The translations under genes were made by a program, and so were the position numbers. A stretch of DNA of 64,000 nt. Source: Streptomyces sp. NBC_01306 (GTDB lineage: Bacteria > Actinomycetota > Actinomycetes > Streptomycetales > Streptomycetaceae). The notes under the pieces were generated by a model. The model made no database searches. It saw only the letters and a list, made by a program, of their open reading frames with translations, and was not told where the DNA came from. Location of the stretch: the NCBI RefSeq assembly GCF_026340465.1, contig NZ_JAPEPC010000001.1:6186501-6250500 (forward strand), given 5' to 3'. Below are positions 50,138 through 59,780 of this stretch, piece by piece. Position 1 is the first letter of the stretch. Every line of letters starts with the position of its first letter.

Positions 50138-50658
50138 CAGTCGCGGGTCACGCCGTGCATCGGCGAGTGCTCGGGGTAGGTCGGGACCTGCGGCTTCTGC
50201 GTGCCGATGACGACGCAGAACAGCGCGTCGGTGTCGCCCTCGTTCTTCAGCGAACGCGCCACGCCCGCCGGGACCATGATCATGTCGCGGTAGCCGAGCG
50301 TGCGGTACTCCGCCTCGCTGTCACCGCGGTGGATCCCGACGCGCACCTTGCCCTCCAGGACGAAGAAGGCCTCCTCGACGTCGTGGTGGGTGTGCTCGGG
50401 GCCCTCGGCGCCCGGCGGCAGCAGCATGTTGGAGAAGGTGAAGCCGCCGGACGGCAGGATCCGGTTGTCACCGTCGTGGTTGCCGGTCGCGCCGGAGCCG
50501 ACGTAGCGGATCTGCGCGCGCCGGTACTGGTCACCGGCCTTGGCCTGGAACGCCAGGGTGTCCCAGTCGGGCTCGCGGGAGTCCTTCGTGGCGATCAGGG
50601 AGTCGGTGTAGCCGGCGAGGTCGCCGCCGTTGTCGTACTCGGTGGTGGTGACGGGCAT
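50137..50658 (-). CDS. Cupin domain protein
   Basis: A 173-residue single-domain beta-barrel protein. Cupin motif 1 is GPEHTHHDVEEAFFVLEGKV with metal ligands His, His and Glu; motif 2 is DMIMVPAGVARSLKNEG, where the fourth ligand His of the pattern PxGxxH appears as Arg. It may be an isomerase, dioxygenase or sensor protein. The N-terminal extension (residues 1-80) is not recognised. Start at 50658. Confidence 0.85.
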   Translation of the reverse strand: MPVTTTEYDNGGDLAGYTDSLIATKDSREPDWDTLAFQAKAGDQYRRAQIRYVGSGATGNHDGDNRILPSGGFTFSNMLLPPGAEGPEHTHHDVEEAFFVLEGKVRVGIHRGDSEAEYRTLGYRDMIMVPAGVARSLKNEGDTDALFCVVIGTQKPQVPTYPEHSPMHGVTRD

Positions 50659-50711
50659 GACGTGCTCCTTCTCGGTGCGGGTGCTGCTCGGGCGGGTGCT
50701 GCTGGGGTGGT

Positions 50712-51506
50712 TCATTCGGGGATCTGTGCGGTGATACGGAGGTGGGAGAGGACCCAGGCGTTGAAGGCCCGGGGCTGCTCCTGGTTGGCCAGGTGACCGG
50801 CGTCCTTGACGATCACGTAGGCGGACTTGTGGAGGGAGCCCGCGATGAGCTGGCTCGCCTCGACGCCGGTGACCCGGTCCTGGTCGCCGCAGATGACCAG
50901 GGCGGGGGCGGTGATCCCGGCGAGTTCCGTACGGAGGTCGGCTGCGGCCATCGCCTCCGCGGCGTAGCCGTAGCCGGGCAGCCGGACGGCGCCGGCCATG
51001 GTGTCGACGACCCGCCGCACCAGCTCCGGGGGCGCCGCCGCGGAGACGAGCCGCGGTCCGCGCTGCTCGGCGAAGGCCCGCGGCCCGGCGGCTTCCAGCT
51101 CGGCCGCCCGTCCGCGCATCGCCGCCGCCTTCGCCGGGTCGGTGCCCGAACCGGCGCTGGAGTCGGCGACGATCAGCGAGGCGACCAGCCCGGGGTGGCG
51201 GGCGGCCAGCCGCAGTGCGATGACCCCGCCCCAGGAGACGCCCAGCACATGGGCGCTGCCGCCGCGCTCCTCGATGAGCGCCGCCGCCGCGTCCGCGTAG
51301 CCGTCGAGCGTCAGCGGGCCCGGCGGGTCGGGGGACGCCGCGTAGCCGGGCGCGTCCCAGGCCACCACCCGGACGTACGCGGAGAGTTCCGCGAGCTGCG
51401 GGGCGAAGGCGGCGGACGACGAGCCGATGCCGTGCAGGCAGAGCAGCAGCGGCCCCGCGGTCCCGGCCTCCGTCACCCGCGGGCCGGCCGCCGGTGCGGC
51501 GGTCAC
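50712..51506 (-). CDS. Alpha/beta hydrolase, possible ring-cleavage product hydrolase
   Basis: A 264-residue alpha/beta hydrolase. Oxyanion region LCLHGIGSSS, nucleophile Ser in GVSWGGVIALRLA (about residue 98), Asp in VICGDQDRVTG (about 210), and His in KDAGHLANQEQP (about 240) form the triad. In aromatic catabolic operons such proteins cleave C-C bonds of meta-cleavage products. GTG start 51506 overlaps the aspartate dehydrogenase-like gene (GTGA). Confidence 0.86.
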   Translation of the reverse strand: MTAAPAAGPRVTEAGTAGPLLLCLHGIGSSSAAFAPQLAELSAYVRVVAWDAPGYAASPDPPGPLTLDGYADAAAALIEERGGSAHVLGVSWGGVIALRLAARHPGLVASLIVADSSAGSGTDPAKAAAMRGRAAELEAAGPRAFAEQRGPRLVSAAAPPELVRRVVDTMAGAVRLPGYGYAAEAMAAADLRTELAGITAPALVICGDQDRVTGVEASQLIAGSLHKSAYVIVKDAGHLANQEQPRAFNAWVLSHLRITAQIPE

Positions 51507-52287
51507 AGGATCTGCCCCGTCCGCCCGGCGAGGGCCGCGATGCTGCGCAGCACCGCGTACGGCACGATCCGGCTGGTGGCGGGGTTGCCGGGGTCCGGCA
51601 GATGCGCGACCTCGAAGCGGTAGGTCCCCTGCGGGCCGTCGGCCTCGATGAGATGACGGGTACGGTCGGCGCCCGGGTCGGCGACCACCCTGACCCGTAC
51701 GGAGTCCGGGTCCCCGACGGCGAGGGCCACCGAAGCGGCCACATTCGTCGACTTGGGGAATTTCACCGGGATGTCGCGTGAGGTGCCCGACATGACCTCG
51801 ACCGGACCGGTCGCCGTCCGCATCCGGGTCAGCAACTCCTCGTCCATCCAGGGCTGTTCGAGGGTCGACGGCAGTTTGGTGGTGGTCAGCCGTATGTCGT
51901 GCAGCGGCCCGAGGCCCCGGGCCGCCTGGAGCAGGTCGAGACCCCCGACGGCGCCCGATGTGAAGTACACCCGGCCAGGACCGGCGGCCAGCAGCCGCTT
52001 CGCCAGTTCCTCGTCGGTGAGCGCCCCGGTCGACGCGATCAGCAGATCGGTCCCGGACCGCAGGATGCGCTCGGCCCACTCCCGTACGACGCCCTGGCCC
52101 GCCGCCTCCACGATCAGATCGCAGCGCTCCAGGGCCTCTTCGAACGTCAGCTGCGGGGCGGGCGCTTCGCCGATCGCGCGGTTGTCCACCACACAGACCA
52201 GTTCGGCGCCTTCGACGGCGCCTGCGGCGAGTGCGGTGCCCACGGTGCGGCCGATGGCGCCCCAGCCGACGAGTCCCACGCTGCGGG

Positions 52288-52291
<4 letters not shown>
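51503..52291 (-). CDS. Aspartate dehydrogenase-like NAD(P) protein
   Basis: A 262-residue protein of the NadX/aspartate dehydrogenase (DUF108) family. It has the N-terminal Rossmann GLVGWGAIGRTVGTAL, the central substrate region GAVGGLDLLQAARG and FPKSTNVAASVALAV, the family's hallmark near residue 190. In this context, next to an extradiol-type gene and not to nadA/nadC, it probably reduces or deaminates an imine or amino-acid-like intermediate. ATG 52291 follows GAGGAG and overlaps the VOC gene stop. Confidence 0.82.
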
Positions 52292-53304
<1,013 letters not shown>

Positions 53305-53338
53305 GACTGTCTCCAGACGGGCTGTGACGACCGGGCGA

Positions 53339-54841
53339 CTACGGGGCGGCCCAGGGCAGGGGGGCGTCCGACGTGCCCCAGTACAGGGACTTCTGGCGCT
53401 GGTAGGCGCGGATGCCGTCGCGGCTCTTCTCCCGCCCGAGACCGCTGTCCTTGAGGCCGCCGAAGGGGGTGGCGATGCTGAACTGCTTGTAGGTGTTGAT
53501 CCAGACGGTGCCGGCCTCGACCCGGCGGGCGATCCGCCAGGCCGCCCGGTGATCACGGGTCCAGATGCCGCAGGCCAGGCCGTACACCGAGGCGTTGGCC
53601 CGCCGGACGAGATCGTCCTCGTCGTCGAACGGCAGCGCGGCGAGCACCGGTCCGAAGATCTCCTCCTGGCAGGTGCGCGAGGAGTTGTCCAGGCCGTCCA
53701 GGACGGTCGGCAGATAGTAGGCGCCGTCCCGGTACTCGTCGCCCGGCGGCACCGAGCCGCCGCAGAGCACCCGGGCCCCCTCGGTACGCGCCAGGTCGAC
53801 CCTGGCCGCCACCGCGTCCCGGTGCCGGTGGTGCACCAGCGGACCGACCTGGGTGTCCGGCGCGCTACCGGGGCCGACCCGCAGCTTCCGGGTGCGCTCT
53901 ACCAGTTCACCGACGAAGGCGTCGTAGATCTCACGCGCCACGAAGAGCCGCGAACCGGCGATGCAGGACTGGCCGCTGGAGGAGAAGACGCCGAACATCA
54001 CTCCGGCCAGGGCCTGTTCGATGTCGGCGTCGGCGAGCACGATGGTCGGTGACTTGCCGCCCAGCTCCAGCGAGACGGGCATGATCTTCTCGGCCGCGGC
54101 GTGCGCGATCGTCCGTCCGGTGTCCGTACCGCCGGTGAAACTGACCTTTCCGATACGCGGATGGCGCACGATGGCGTCGCCCACGACGCTGCCGCGCCCG
54201 GGGAGCACCGACAGGAGCCCGGCGGGCAGCGAGAGTTCGTCCAGGGCGCGGCTGATCAGCCGGCCCAGCGCGAGGGAGACCAGCGGGGTCCACTCGGCGG
54301 GCTTCAGCAGGACCGCGTTGCCCCCGGCGAGGGCGGGCGCGAGCTTCTGCGCGTCGCTGGCCACCGGGGAGTTCCAGGGGTTGATCGCGCCGATGACACC
54401 GATCGGCTCGAAGGTGCTCATCGTGAGGTAGTCGCCGCGCGAGGGGGTGATCGCCTCCTCGGCGGTCTCCAGCGCGGCGGCCGTGTACCGGAAGGTCCCG
54501 GCCGCGCTGGCCACCAGGGCGCGCGTCTCGGTGAGGGCCTTGCCCGTGTCGGCGGTCTGGAGCGCCGCGAGGTGTTCCGCCGCGCCCTCGGTCAGCTCGG
54601 CGATCCGGTGCAGCAGCCGGGCGCGCTGATGCGGGAGGAGCGCGCGCCAGGCCGGGTCGGCGGCGGCGCGGGCGGCGCCTTCGGCGGCCTCGTCGACCTC
54701 CGCCGGGGTCACGGCGTGCACGGTGGCGAGCACCCGGCCGGTGGCCGGGTCGACGGTCTCGGCCGGGGCACCGGCGCCGCGGCGCCACACGCCGGCCACG
54801 AGCGCTTCGTCGGGTACTTCGGCAGCAGGGGACCGGGTCAT
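53339..54841 (-). CDS. Aldehyde dehydrogenase, first gene of the aromatic operon
   Basis: A 500-residue NAD(P)-dependent aldehyde dehydrogenase. Seen: cofactor region GVIGAINPWNSPVASDAQKL, general base Glu in SLELGGKSP (about 255), catalytic Cys in SSSGQSCIAGSR (about 290), and late motif EEIFGPVL. It probably oxidises a semialdehyde of a ring-cleavage pathway, like the hydroxymuconic semialdehyde dehydrogenases. It heads 12 genes on the minus strand whose ends overlap or lie within 53 bp. A MarR-type palindrome lies 57 bp before its start. Confidence 0.9.
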   Translation of the reverse strand: MTRSPAAEVPDEALVAGVWRRGAGAPAETVDPATGRVLATVHAVTPAEVDEAAEGAARAAADPAWRALLPHQRARLLHRIAELTEGAAEHLAALQTADTGKALTETRALVASAAGTFRYTAAALETAEEAITPSRGDYLTMSTFEPIGVIGAINPWNSPVASDAQKLAPALAGGNAVLLKPAEWTPLVSLALGRLISRALDELSLPAGLLSVLPGRGSVVGDAIVRHPRIGKVSFTGGTDTGRTIAHAAAEKIMPVSLELGGKSPTIVLADADIEQALAGVMFGVFSSSGQSCIAGSRLFVAREIYDAFVGELVERTRKLRVGPGSAPDTQVGPLVHHRHRDAVAARVDLARTEGARVLCGGSVPPGDEYRDGAYYLPTVLDGLDNSSRTCQEEIFGPVLAALPFDDEDDLVRRANASVYGLACGIWTRDHRAAWRIARRVEAGTVWINTYKQFSIATPFGGLKDSGLGREKSRDGIRAYQRQKSLYWGTSDAPLPWAAP

Positions 54842-54898
54842 ACGGGAGCCTCCTGGCTGGACGGGGTTGAGTGGGGGCTGGTTTGGGTGAGGGCTAGA

Positions 54899-54915
54899 AA
54901 TCTAAGGGCTTAAAT
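54899..54915. promoter_or_regulatory. MarR-type operator, operon side
   Basis: AATCTAAGGGCTTAAAT matches the site before marR (13 of 17 on the opposite strand) and the second site at 54993-55009 (13 of 17). It is 57 bp upstream of the aldehyde dehydrogenase start. Confidence 0.55.
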
Positions 54916-54992
54916 ATCTCAACGCAACCCCCTAATTGTTTGGTGATTTACCTGTGCAGACCCTTGACGCCGTCCGGTATGCAGGCGATACA

Positions 54993-55009
54993 ACTTAAGC
55001 CCTAAGAAA
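54993..55009. promoter_or_regulatory. MarR-type operator, transporter side
   Basis: ACTTAAGCCCTAAGAAA, containing CTTA and TAAG arms, is the third copy of the shared palindrome. It lies 109 bp before the divergent transporter gene, in the 277-bp gap that also serves the catabolic operon. Confidence 0.55.
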
Positions 55010-55118
55010 CTTTGGCCTAACGCGCTTCGCAGTCCGGGTTGCGGACAACCCCTGTGGGACATCGCGTTCTTCTCGCCTCGCCCTCGCCCCTCAGCCGTGG
55101 AGTCGGAGGACCCTGCAT

Positions 55119-56519
55119 ATGACGATCGACGCTTCAGCGGACCGAGCCGTCCGGGCGGCCGTCGCCGCCCGTTTCGAACGGCTCCCGATGAGCCGCTGGC
55201 ATGTCACCGTCCGGCTCATCGTGGGCGCCGTCACCTTCTTCGAGGCGTTCGACCAGCTGCTGATCGCGTACGCGATGCCCCAGCTGCGCCACGAGTGGCA
55301 TCTGACCGACTCCGCCTCCACCTGGCTGCTCACCGTCGGCTCCGTCGGGATGCTGATCGGGGCGGTGCTCTCCGGCCGGCTCGCCGACCGCATCGGCCGG
55401 GTCAAGGTCATCGCGCTGTGCGTGGCCGTCTCCAGCGTCGCCAACCTCGCCCTGGCCGCGACCACGTCGCCCGGCTCCTTCATGGCGGTGCGGTTCGTCC
55501 AGGGACTGGCCATCGGCGGCGAGGTCCCGGTGGCCGCCACCTTCATCGCCGAGATCACCCGCAGCCACCGGCGTGGGCGGTTCGTCCTGCTCTACGAACT
55601 GGTCTTCCCGGCCGGGCTCACCGTGGGCGCGCTGGTCGCCGCCTGGGTGGTGCCGCTGCTCGGCTGGCGCTGGATGTATGTGCTGGCCGCCGTGCCCGGG
55701 GTGCTCTGCGTCCTGGTGCAGCGATCCGTACCGGAGTCCCCGCGCTGGCTCGCCGAACACGGCAGGGTCCAGGAGGCGGCCGATGTGATGACCAGGATCG
55801 AGACCGAGGTCCAGCGCGCCACCGGGAAACCCCTGCCACCCGTCACCGACCCGCCGGCGGACGAGGCGGGCCCGGCGCCCGAAGCGGCCCCGGAAGCCGG
55901 GGCGAGCGGTCTGCGCGGGCTGTTCACCGGCCGCTACCGCCGCCGCACCCTGGTGATCGGCGCCCTCTGGTTCACCGGCTACTTCGTCAACTACGGCATC
56001 ACGTCCTGGCTGCCGACGATCTACCAGAACCGCTACGGCCTCTCGCTCTCCGACGCGCTCCTCTACTCGACCGTCACGGCCTGCGCGGGACTCGCGGGCT
56101 GTCTGGCCGCGGCCCTCACCGTGGACAGGGCAGGACGCCGGCGCGTCATCACGGTGTGTCTCACGGGAGCCGCCGTGATGCTCCTGGTACTCGCGTACCT
56201 CGGCGCCGGGACCCCGGTCCAGGTGCTGGTGTGGACCTCGCTCGCCGCGGTCTTCTTCTTCGGCTCCAACATCTGCCTCTACCTCTACACACCCGAACTC
56301 TTCCCGACCCGGATGCGGGCCCTGGGCAGCAGCGTGGGCGGTGCGATGAACCGGCTCGGTGTGATCCTCGGCCCCATCGCCGTCGGCATGGTGTACGCCG
56401 GGGGGCATGTCCCCCCGGTCTTCGTGGTGCTGGGAGCGGTGGCCCTGGCGGGCGCCGCCGTCGCGGTGGTCGGCGCGGAGGAGACGGCGGGGCGGCGCCT
56501 GGAGGAGGTCTCGCCCTGA
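55119..56519 (+). CDS. MFS transporter, aromatic acid:H+ symporter type
   Basis: A 466-residue major-facilitator protein with 12 helices. Conserved family stretches are FFEAFDQLLIAYAMPQLRHE, the loop LSGRLADRIGRVKVI, RFVQGLAIGGEVPVAATFIA and PESPRWLAEHGR. The AAHS family imports benzoate-type acids. It is divergent from the catabolic operon across a region with two MarR-like palindromes, so it likely imports the pathway's substrate. GGAGGA lies 9 nt before ATG 55119. Confidence 0.88.
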   Translation: MTIDASADRAVRAAVAARFERLPMSRWHVTVRLIVGAVTFFEAFDQLLIAYAMPQLRHEWHLTDSASTWLLTVGSVGMLIGAVLSGRLADRIGRVKVIALCVAVSSVANLALAATTSPGSFMAVRFVQGLAIGGEVPVAATFIAEITRSHRRGRFVLLYELVFPAGLTVGALVAAWVVPLLGWRWMYVLAAVPGVLCVLVQRSVPESPRWLAEHGRVQEAADVMTRIETEVQRATGKPLPPVTDPPADEAGPAPEAAPEAGASGLRGLFTGRYRRRTLVIGALWFTGYFVNYGITSWLPTIYQNRYGLSLSDALLYSTVTACAGLAGCLAAALTVDRAGRRRVITVCLTGAAVMLLVLAYLGAGTPVQVLVWTSLAAVFFFGSNICLYLYTPELFPTRMRALGSSVGGAMNRLGVILGPIAVGMVYAGGHVPPVFVVLGAVALAGAAVAVVGAEETAGRRLEEVSP

Positions 56520-56526
56520 GCCGCCG

Positions 56527-56590
56527 CCGTGAACCGAACCGGCCGTGAACCGAATCGGCCGTGAACCGAATCGGCCGTGAACCGAACCAC
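56527..56590 (+). repeat. Four tandem 16-bp repeats
   Basis: CCGTGAACCGAAYCGG occurs four times with exact 16-bp period; the last copy ends CCAC instead of CCGG. It starts 8 bp after the transporter stop codon. Confidence 0.92.
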
Positions 56591-56771
56591 GGGCACTGGA
56601 AATGGTCGGCCGGTCACCGGTCAAGGCTGAGCGGAAGCTCGCGATGCGCGCTCACGGCGCCGGGGCCGGACCCGCACGTCGTGGAACCCCCCTGGTGGTG
56701 ATGGCCTGTCAGGTGGCCATGTACCACCGTGAACGCGCCGCCGCACGCCATGCGCGCGCTCCGCCAATCGG

Positions 56772-56801
56772 TTGACGACGCGTCAATTCCCTTGGTAGAG
56801 G
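56772..56801 (+). promoter_or_regulatory. Candidate promoter of the first TIG gene
   Basis: TTGACG and TAGAGG are 18 bp apart. The -35 is also the left arm of TTGACG-ACG-CGTCAA, so a regulator may bind on it. It would give a leader of about 225 nt before the gene. Confidence 0.45.
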
Positions 56802-57030
56802 CGTCACTCCGATGGGTTAATGCGGGTGTCTACATCATGGGGCGATGGTCCATCGAGTCGCCGCGGACCAGCCTCCCTCCCGGGACTGGCCTCATCCCGT
56901 CCGGACGGGTCTCCGCACATCCCCATCTGCCAGCGGCCGGACGTGTTGGCCTGGGCCGGTTCGGGACGCCCGTGGATCGGGACACCCAGTCGCTGCTCGG
57001 AGAAGACTTCCGAGTGAGGAGGAACCCCTC

Positions 57031-57774
57031 ATGCCCATCAGTCCCAACCAAGGCTCCACCAGCGGCGGAACAACCGTCACTATCACCGGCGTGAACCTGT
57101 CCGGTGCCACCGCCGTCCACTTCGGGTCCCGGACAGCCACGATCACCGCGAACACCCCGACCGCGATCACCGCCATCGACCCCGCGGGCTGCGGTGTCGT
57201 CGACGTCAACGTGACGACCGCGGGAGGGACGAGCAACTCGCTCTCCTTCTTCTACATCAGCCCGCCGATCGCGGTGTCCGTGGACCCGGGCTCCGGTCCG
57301 ACGGCGGGCGGCAACACGGTCACCATCAACGGCTACGGACTCTCCACTGCCACCACCGTGTCCTTCGGCCCCAACAGCGTGACCCCGACGGTCGTCTCGG
57401 ACAGCCGGCTGTCGGTGGTCGTTCCGGCCGGCAGCTCAGGTGGCTCCGTCGACGTCGCCGTCACCACCACCGGGGGCACGACCGCTCCGCTCACCTACGC
57501 CTACCTCGACGCGCCGACACCGGTCTCGCTCACACCCACCTCGGGGCCGGCCTCCGGCGGTACCTCGGTGACCGTCAACGGCACCGGCCTGGCATCCACC
57601 ACGGCCGTCACCTTCGGCGGTACCGCCGCGTCCTTCGCAGTGCTGAACAGCACCACGCTGGTGGCTGTCACACCGCCCGGCACCACAGGTCCCGTCGATG
57701 TCGTCGTGACCACCGGGGGCGGTAGCGCCACCCTCAGCGACGGATTCACCTACGTGTCCGGTCCCGGTATCTGA
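57031..57774 (+). CDS. IPT/TIG repeat protein, three domains
   Basis: A 247-residue protein made almost wholly of three immunoglobulin-like IPT/TIG domains of about 80 residues each. Each begins with a pattern such as ISPNQGSTSGGTTVTITGVN, VDPGSGPTAGGNTVTINGYG or LTPTSGPASGGTSVTVNGTG. It starts directly at the first domain (ATG 57031, with GAGGAGGAA upstream) and has no signal peptide, membrane helix or catalytic domain. It is rich in Thr, Gly, Ser and Val with hardly any Lys. It may be a structural or binding protein whose route out of the cell, if any, is not visible. Confidence 0.87.
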   Translation: MPISPNQGSTSGGTTVTITGVNLSGATAVHFGSRTATITANTPTAITAIDPAGCGVVDVNVTTAGGTSNSLSFFYISPPIAVSVDPGSGPTAGGNTVTINGYGLSTATTVSFGPNSVTPTVVSDSRLSVVVPAGSSGGSVDVAVTTTGGTTAPLTYAYLDAPTPVSLTPTSGPASGGTSVTVNGTGLASTTAVTFGGTAASFAVLNSTTLVAVTPPGTTGPVDVVVTTGGGSATLSDGFTYVSGPGI

Positions 57775-57929
57775 CGGAGTATCGGACGCACGGCTGTGCA
57801 CAGCTCCGCTCCGGTCACCGGTCTGTGCCCAGCGGAAGCGGTGCGAACTCGGGTACGCCCGACCGCACCGCTTCCGTGACCCCCACAGCTCGCGGCCCAG
57901 CCAGGCCGACCACACCCCTTGGAGTCACC

Positions 57930-58934
57930 GTGGCCCCTCCCGTCCTCACGTCGGTCGCACCCAATACGGGTCCGGCGGCGGGCACCAATCCCGTGACCCT
58001 GAACGGAAGCCAGTTCACCGGCGCCACCGCCGTCACGTTCGGATCCGCGGCCGCCCTGTCGTACACGGTCACCACCCCCTCGACGATCACGGCGACCGTC
58101 CCGCCCGGAACCGGCACGGTCAACGTCACCGTGCGCACGCCCGCCGGGCTCAGCAACACGGTCGCCTACACCTACGCGCCCACACCGACCCTCAGTGCGA
58201 TCGCACCGAACCAGGGACCGACGTCGGGCGGGACCACCGTGGTCCTCACCGGCACCGGCCTCACCGGGACCACTGCCGTCACCTTCGGCAGCACCCCCGC
58301 GACCTCCTACACCGTCAACTCCGCCAACCAGATCACCGCCGTCACCCCGGCCGGCAGCGGCGCGGTTGCGATCACCGCGACCACCGTCGGCGGCACCTCG
58401 GGGCCGGTGTTCTTCTACTACCTCAACGAGCCCTCGCTGCTGTCCGTCTCACCCGCCGAGGGACCGACGTCGGGCGGGACCACCGTGGTGCTCACCGGCA
58501 CCGGCCTCACCGGGACCACCGCCGTCACCTTCGGCAGCACCCCCGCGACCTCCTACACCGTCAACTCCGCCACCCGGATCACCGCCATCACCCCGCCCGG
58601 CAGCGGATCCGTCGCGTGCACCGTCACCGGTCCCGGCGGCACCAGCAACTCCGTCATCTACACCTACGTGGCAGCGCCGACGCTCACCGCACTGTCGCCC
58701 ACGCAGGGGCCGACCGGCGCGGGCGCCACCGTGACCCTGACGGGCACCGGGCTGACCACGACCTTCGCGGTCCACTTCGGTACCGAGCCGGCGGCCTTCA
58801 CCGTGGTGTCGGACACGACAGCGATCGCGATCGCCCCGGCGGGTCCGGCGGGTCCGGTGCCGGTGAGTGTCATGACGTCGGGCGGCACGACCAACTCGCT
58901 CGCCTACCAGCGGGTTGCGCCTCCCGCGATCTAG
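57930..58934 (+). CDS. IPT/TIG repeat protein, four domains
   Basis: A 334-residue paralogue of the previous protein with four IPT/TIG domains. GTG 57930 follows TTGGAG; upstream in-frame codons look non-coding. Domains two and three are almost identical in DNA and protein (PTSGGTTVVLTGTGLTGTTA in both, offset 82 codons). No signal peptide. It ends VAPPAI; the previous protein ends in GPGI. The pair is probably co-expressed, with 155 bp between them. Confidence 0.85.
   Translation: MAPPVLTSVAPNTGPAAGTNPVTLNGSQFTGATAVTFGSAAALSYTVTTPSTITATVPPGTGTVNVTVRTPAGLSNTVAYTYAPTPTLSAIAPNQGPTSGGTTVVLTGTGLTGTTAVTFGSTPATSYTVNSANQITAVTPAGSGAVAITATTVGGTSGPVFFYYLNEPSLLSVSPAEGPTSGGTTVVLTGTGLTGTTAVTFGSTPATSYTVNSATRITAITPPGSGSVACTVTGPGGTSNSVIYTYVAAPTLTALSPTQGPTGAGATVTLTGTGLTTTFAVHFGTEPAAFTVVSDTTAIAIAPAGPAGPVPVSVMTSGGTTNSLAYQRVAPPAI
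58215..58585 (+). repeat. Internal duplication of a TIG domain (246-bp period)
   Basis: Bases 58215-58338 recur at 58461-58584 with only a few differences, for example GTCCTC against GTGCTC and CAACCAG against CACCCGG. The flanking parts of the same domains differ much more. This indicates recent duplication or gene conversion of one domain core. Confidence 0.9.
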
Positions 58935-59125
58935 CCAAATACCATGGCATCGGCGCCACCGGCCCGCGCCATCGGCCCGCTCCAGCCCATTCGAGCGAGC
59001 CGATGACTCAGGTGGGGCCGCCGGGACCCGCGCCTCCCGCATATGCCATCGAAAGCGGCCTAAGGTCACGCCCCGAACGGTTACGGCGAAACCCCGCCTG
59101 CCGAGCAGACCGAGGAGGCCCTTCA

Positions 59126-59626
59126 GTGAAAGCATGTCGTGCGCGCAAAGCCGGAGCCATGGTCGCCGCAGCCGCGGCGGCCACAGTGCTGTTCCTCGCT
59201 CCGTCGGCTGCTGCCGCCGATCAGTCCTCGACCACGGTCCAGGCCACGCCCTCATCGGCGGCGACCGGGCAACTGGTCACCCTCGACGCGACAGTGACCT
59301 GCAGCTCGGACCCGAGCGGCGGCCTCGGCGTGTCGTTCTTCGACGGCTCGGACCTCCTCGCGACCGCACCCGTCTCCGCCGACGGACACTCCTCACTGAC
59401 CACCGGTTTCACGACCACCGGAACACACACCATCACCGCCGCCTACAACGGCGACGACGGTTGCAGCGCTTCGAACGACACCACCACCGTCACCGTCTCC
59501 CAAGCCCCGGCTCCCCCGGCCAACAACCCGGGCTGCCTGCTGTGCGGGCTCATCGACTTCCACTCCGGGGACATCCACAATCAGGTCAACGTCAACAGCC
59601 ACAATGTGACGCGCATCGACAAATAA
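59126..59626 (+). CDS. Secreted Ig-like domain protein
   Basis: A 166-residue exported protein. A Sec signal (VAAAAAATVLFLAPSAAAA) ends near residue 31. One Ig-like (Big_3-type) domain follows, running from SSTTVQATPSSAATGQLVTL to THTITAAYNGDDGCSASND. After a Pro-rich hinge comes a distinctive end: PGCLLCGLIDFHSGDIHNQV and then a short Asn/His-rich tail. Four Cys could make two disulfides. The GTG start 59126 has GAGGAGG at 59111-59117. No membrane anchor or sortase motif. It may work with the TIG proteins upstream. Confidence 0.8.
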   Translation: MKACRARKAGAMVAAAAAATVLFLAPSAAAADQSSTTVQATPSSAATGQLVTLDATVTCSSDPSGGLGVSFFDGSDLLATAPVSADGHSSLTTGFTTTGTHTITAAYNGDDGCSASNDTTTVTVSQAPAPPANNPGCLLCGLIDFHSGDIHNQVNVNSHNVTRIDK

Positions 59627-59780
59627 GCCCGTCCCGCCGGCCACTGGACGCGCGCCCGGGGTGCCACCACCGTGAGACTGAACGACCGACCGCCGATGTG
59701 AGACACCGGAAGCAGTACTGGTCAGAAGCAGGGCCGCTGCCGACAGAGGCGAGAACCCACAGGTCCGGTCAGGGCGGGCC

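Larger units (their letters stand above)
56520..57030. other. 511-bp region without a gene between transporter and TIG gene
   Basis: It begins with four 16-bp tandem repeats, then a 100-bp GC-rich stretch without features and the inverted repeat ATGGCC-N8-GGCCAT (56701-56720). A promoter-like element follows at 56772-56801. The last 200 bp would be leader of the TIG gene; the frame open through it does not encode a signal peptide. Confidence 0.6.

Noticed and set aside
57031..58934. Repeats in the TIG genes as a CRISPR-like array
   Set aside because: The repeats are coding, 246 bp apart and in frame, without spacers of constant size or cas genes.
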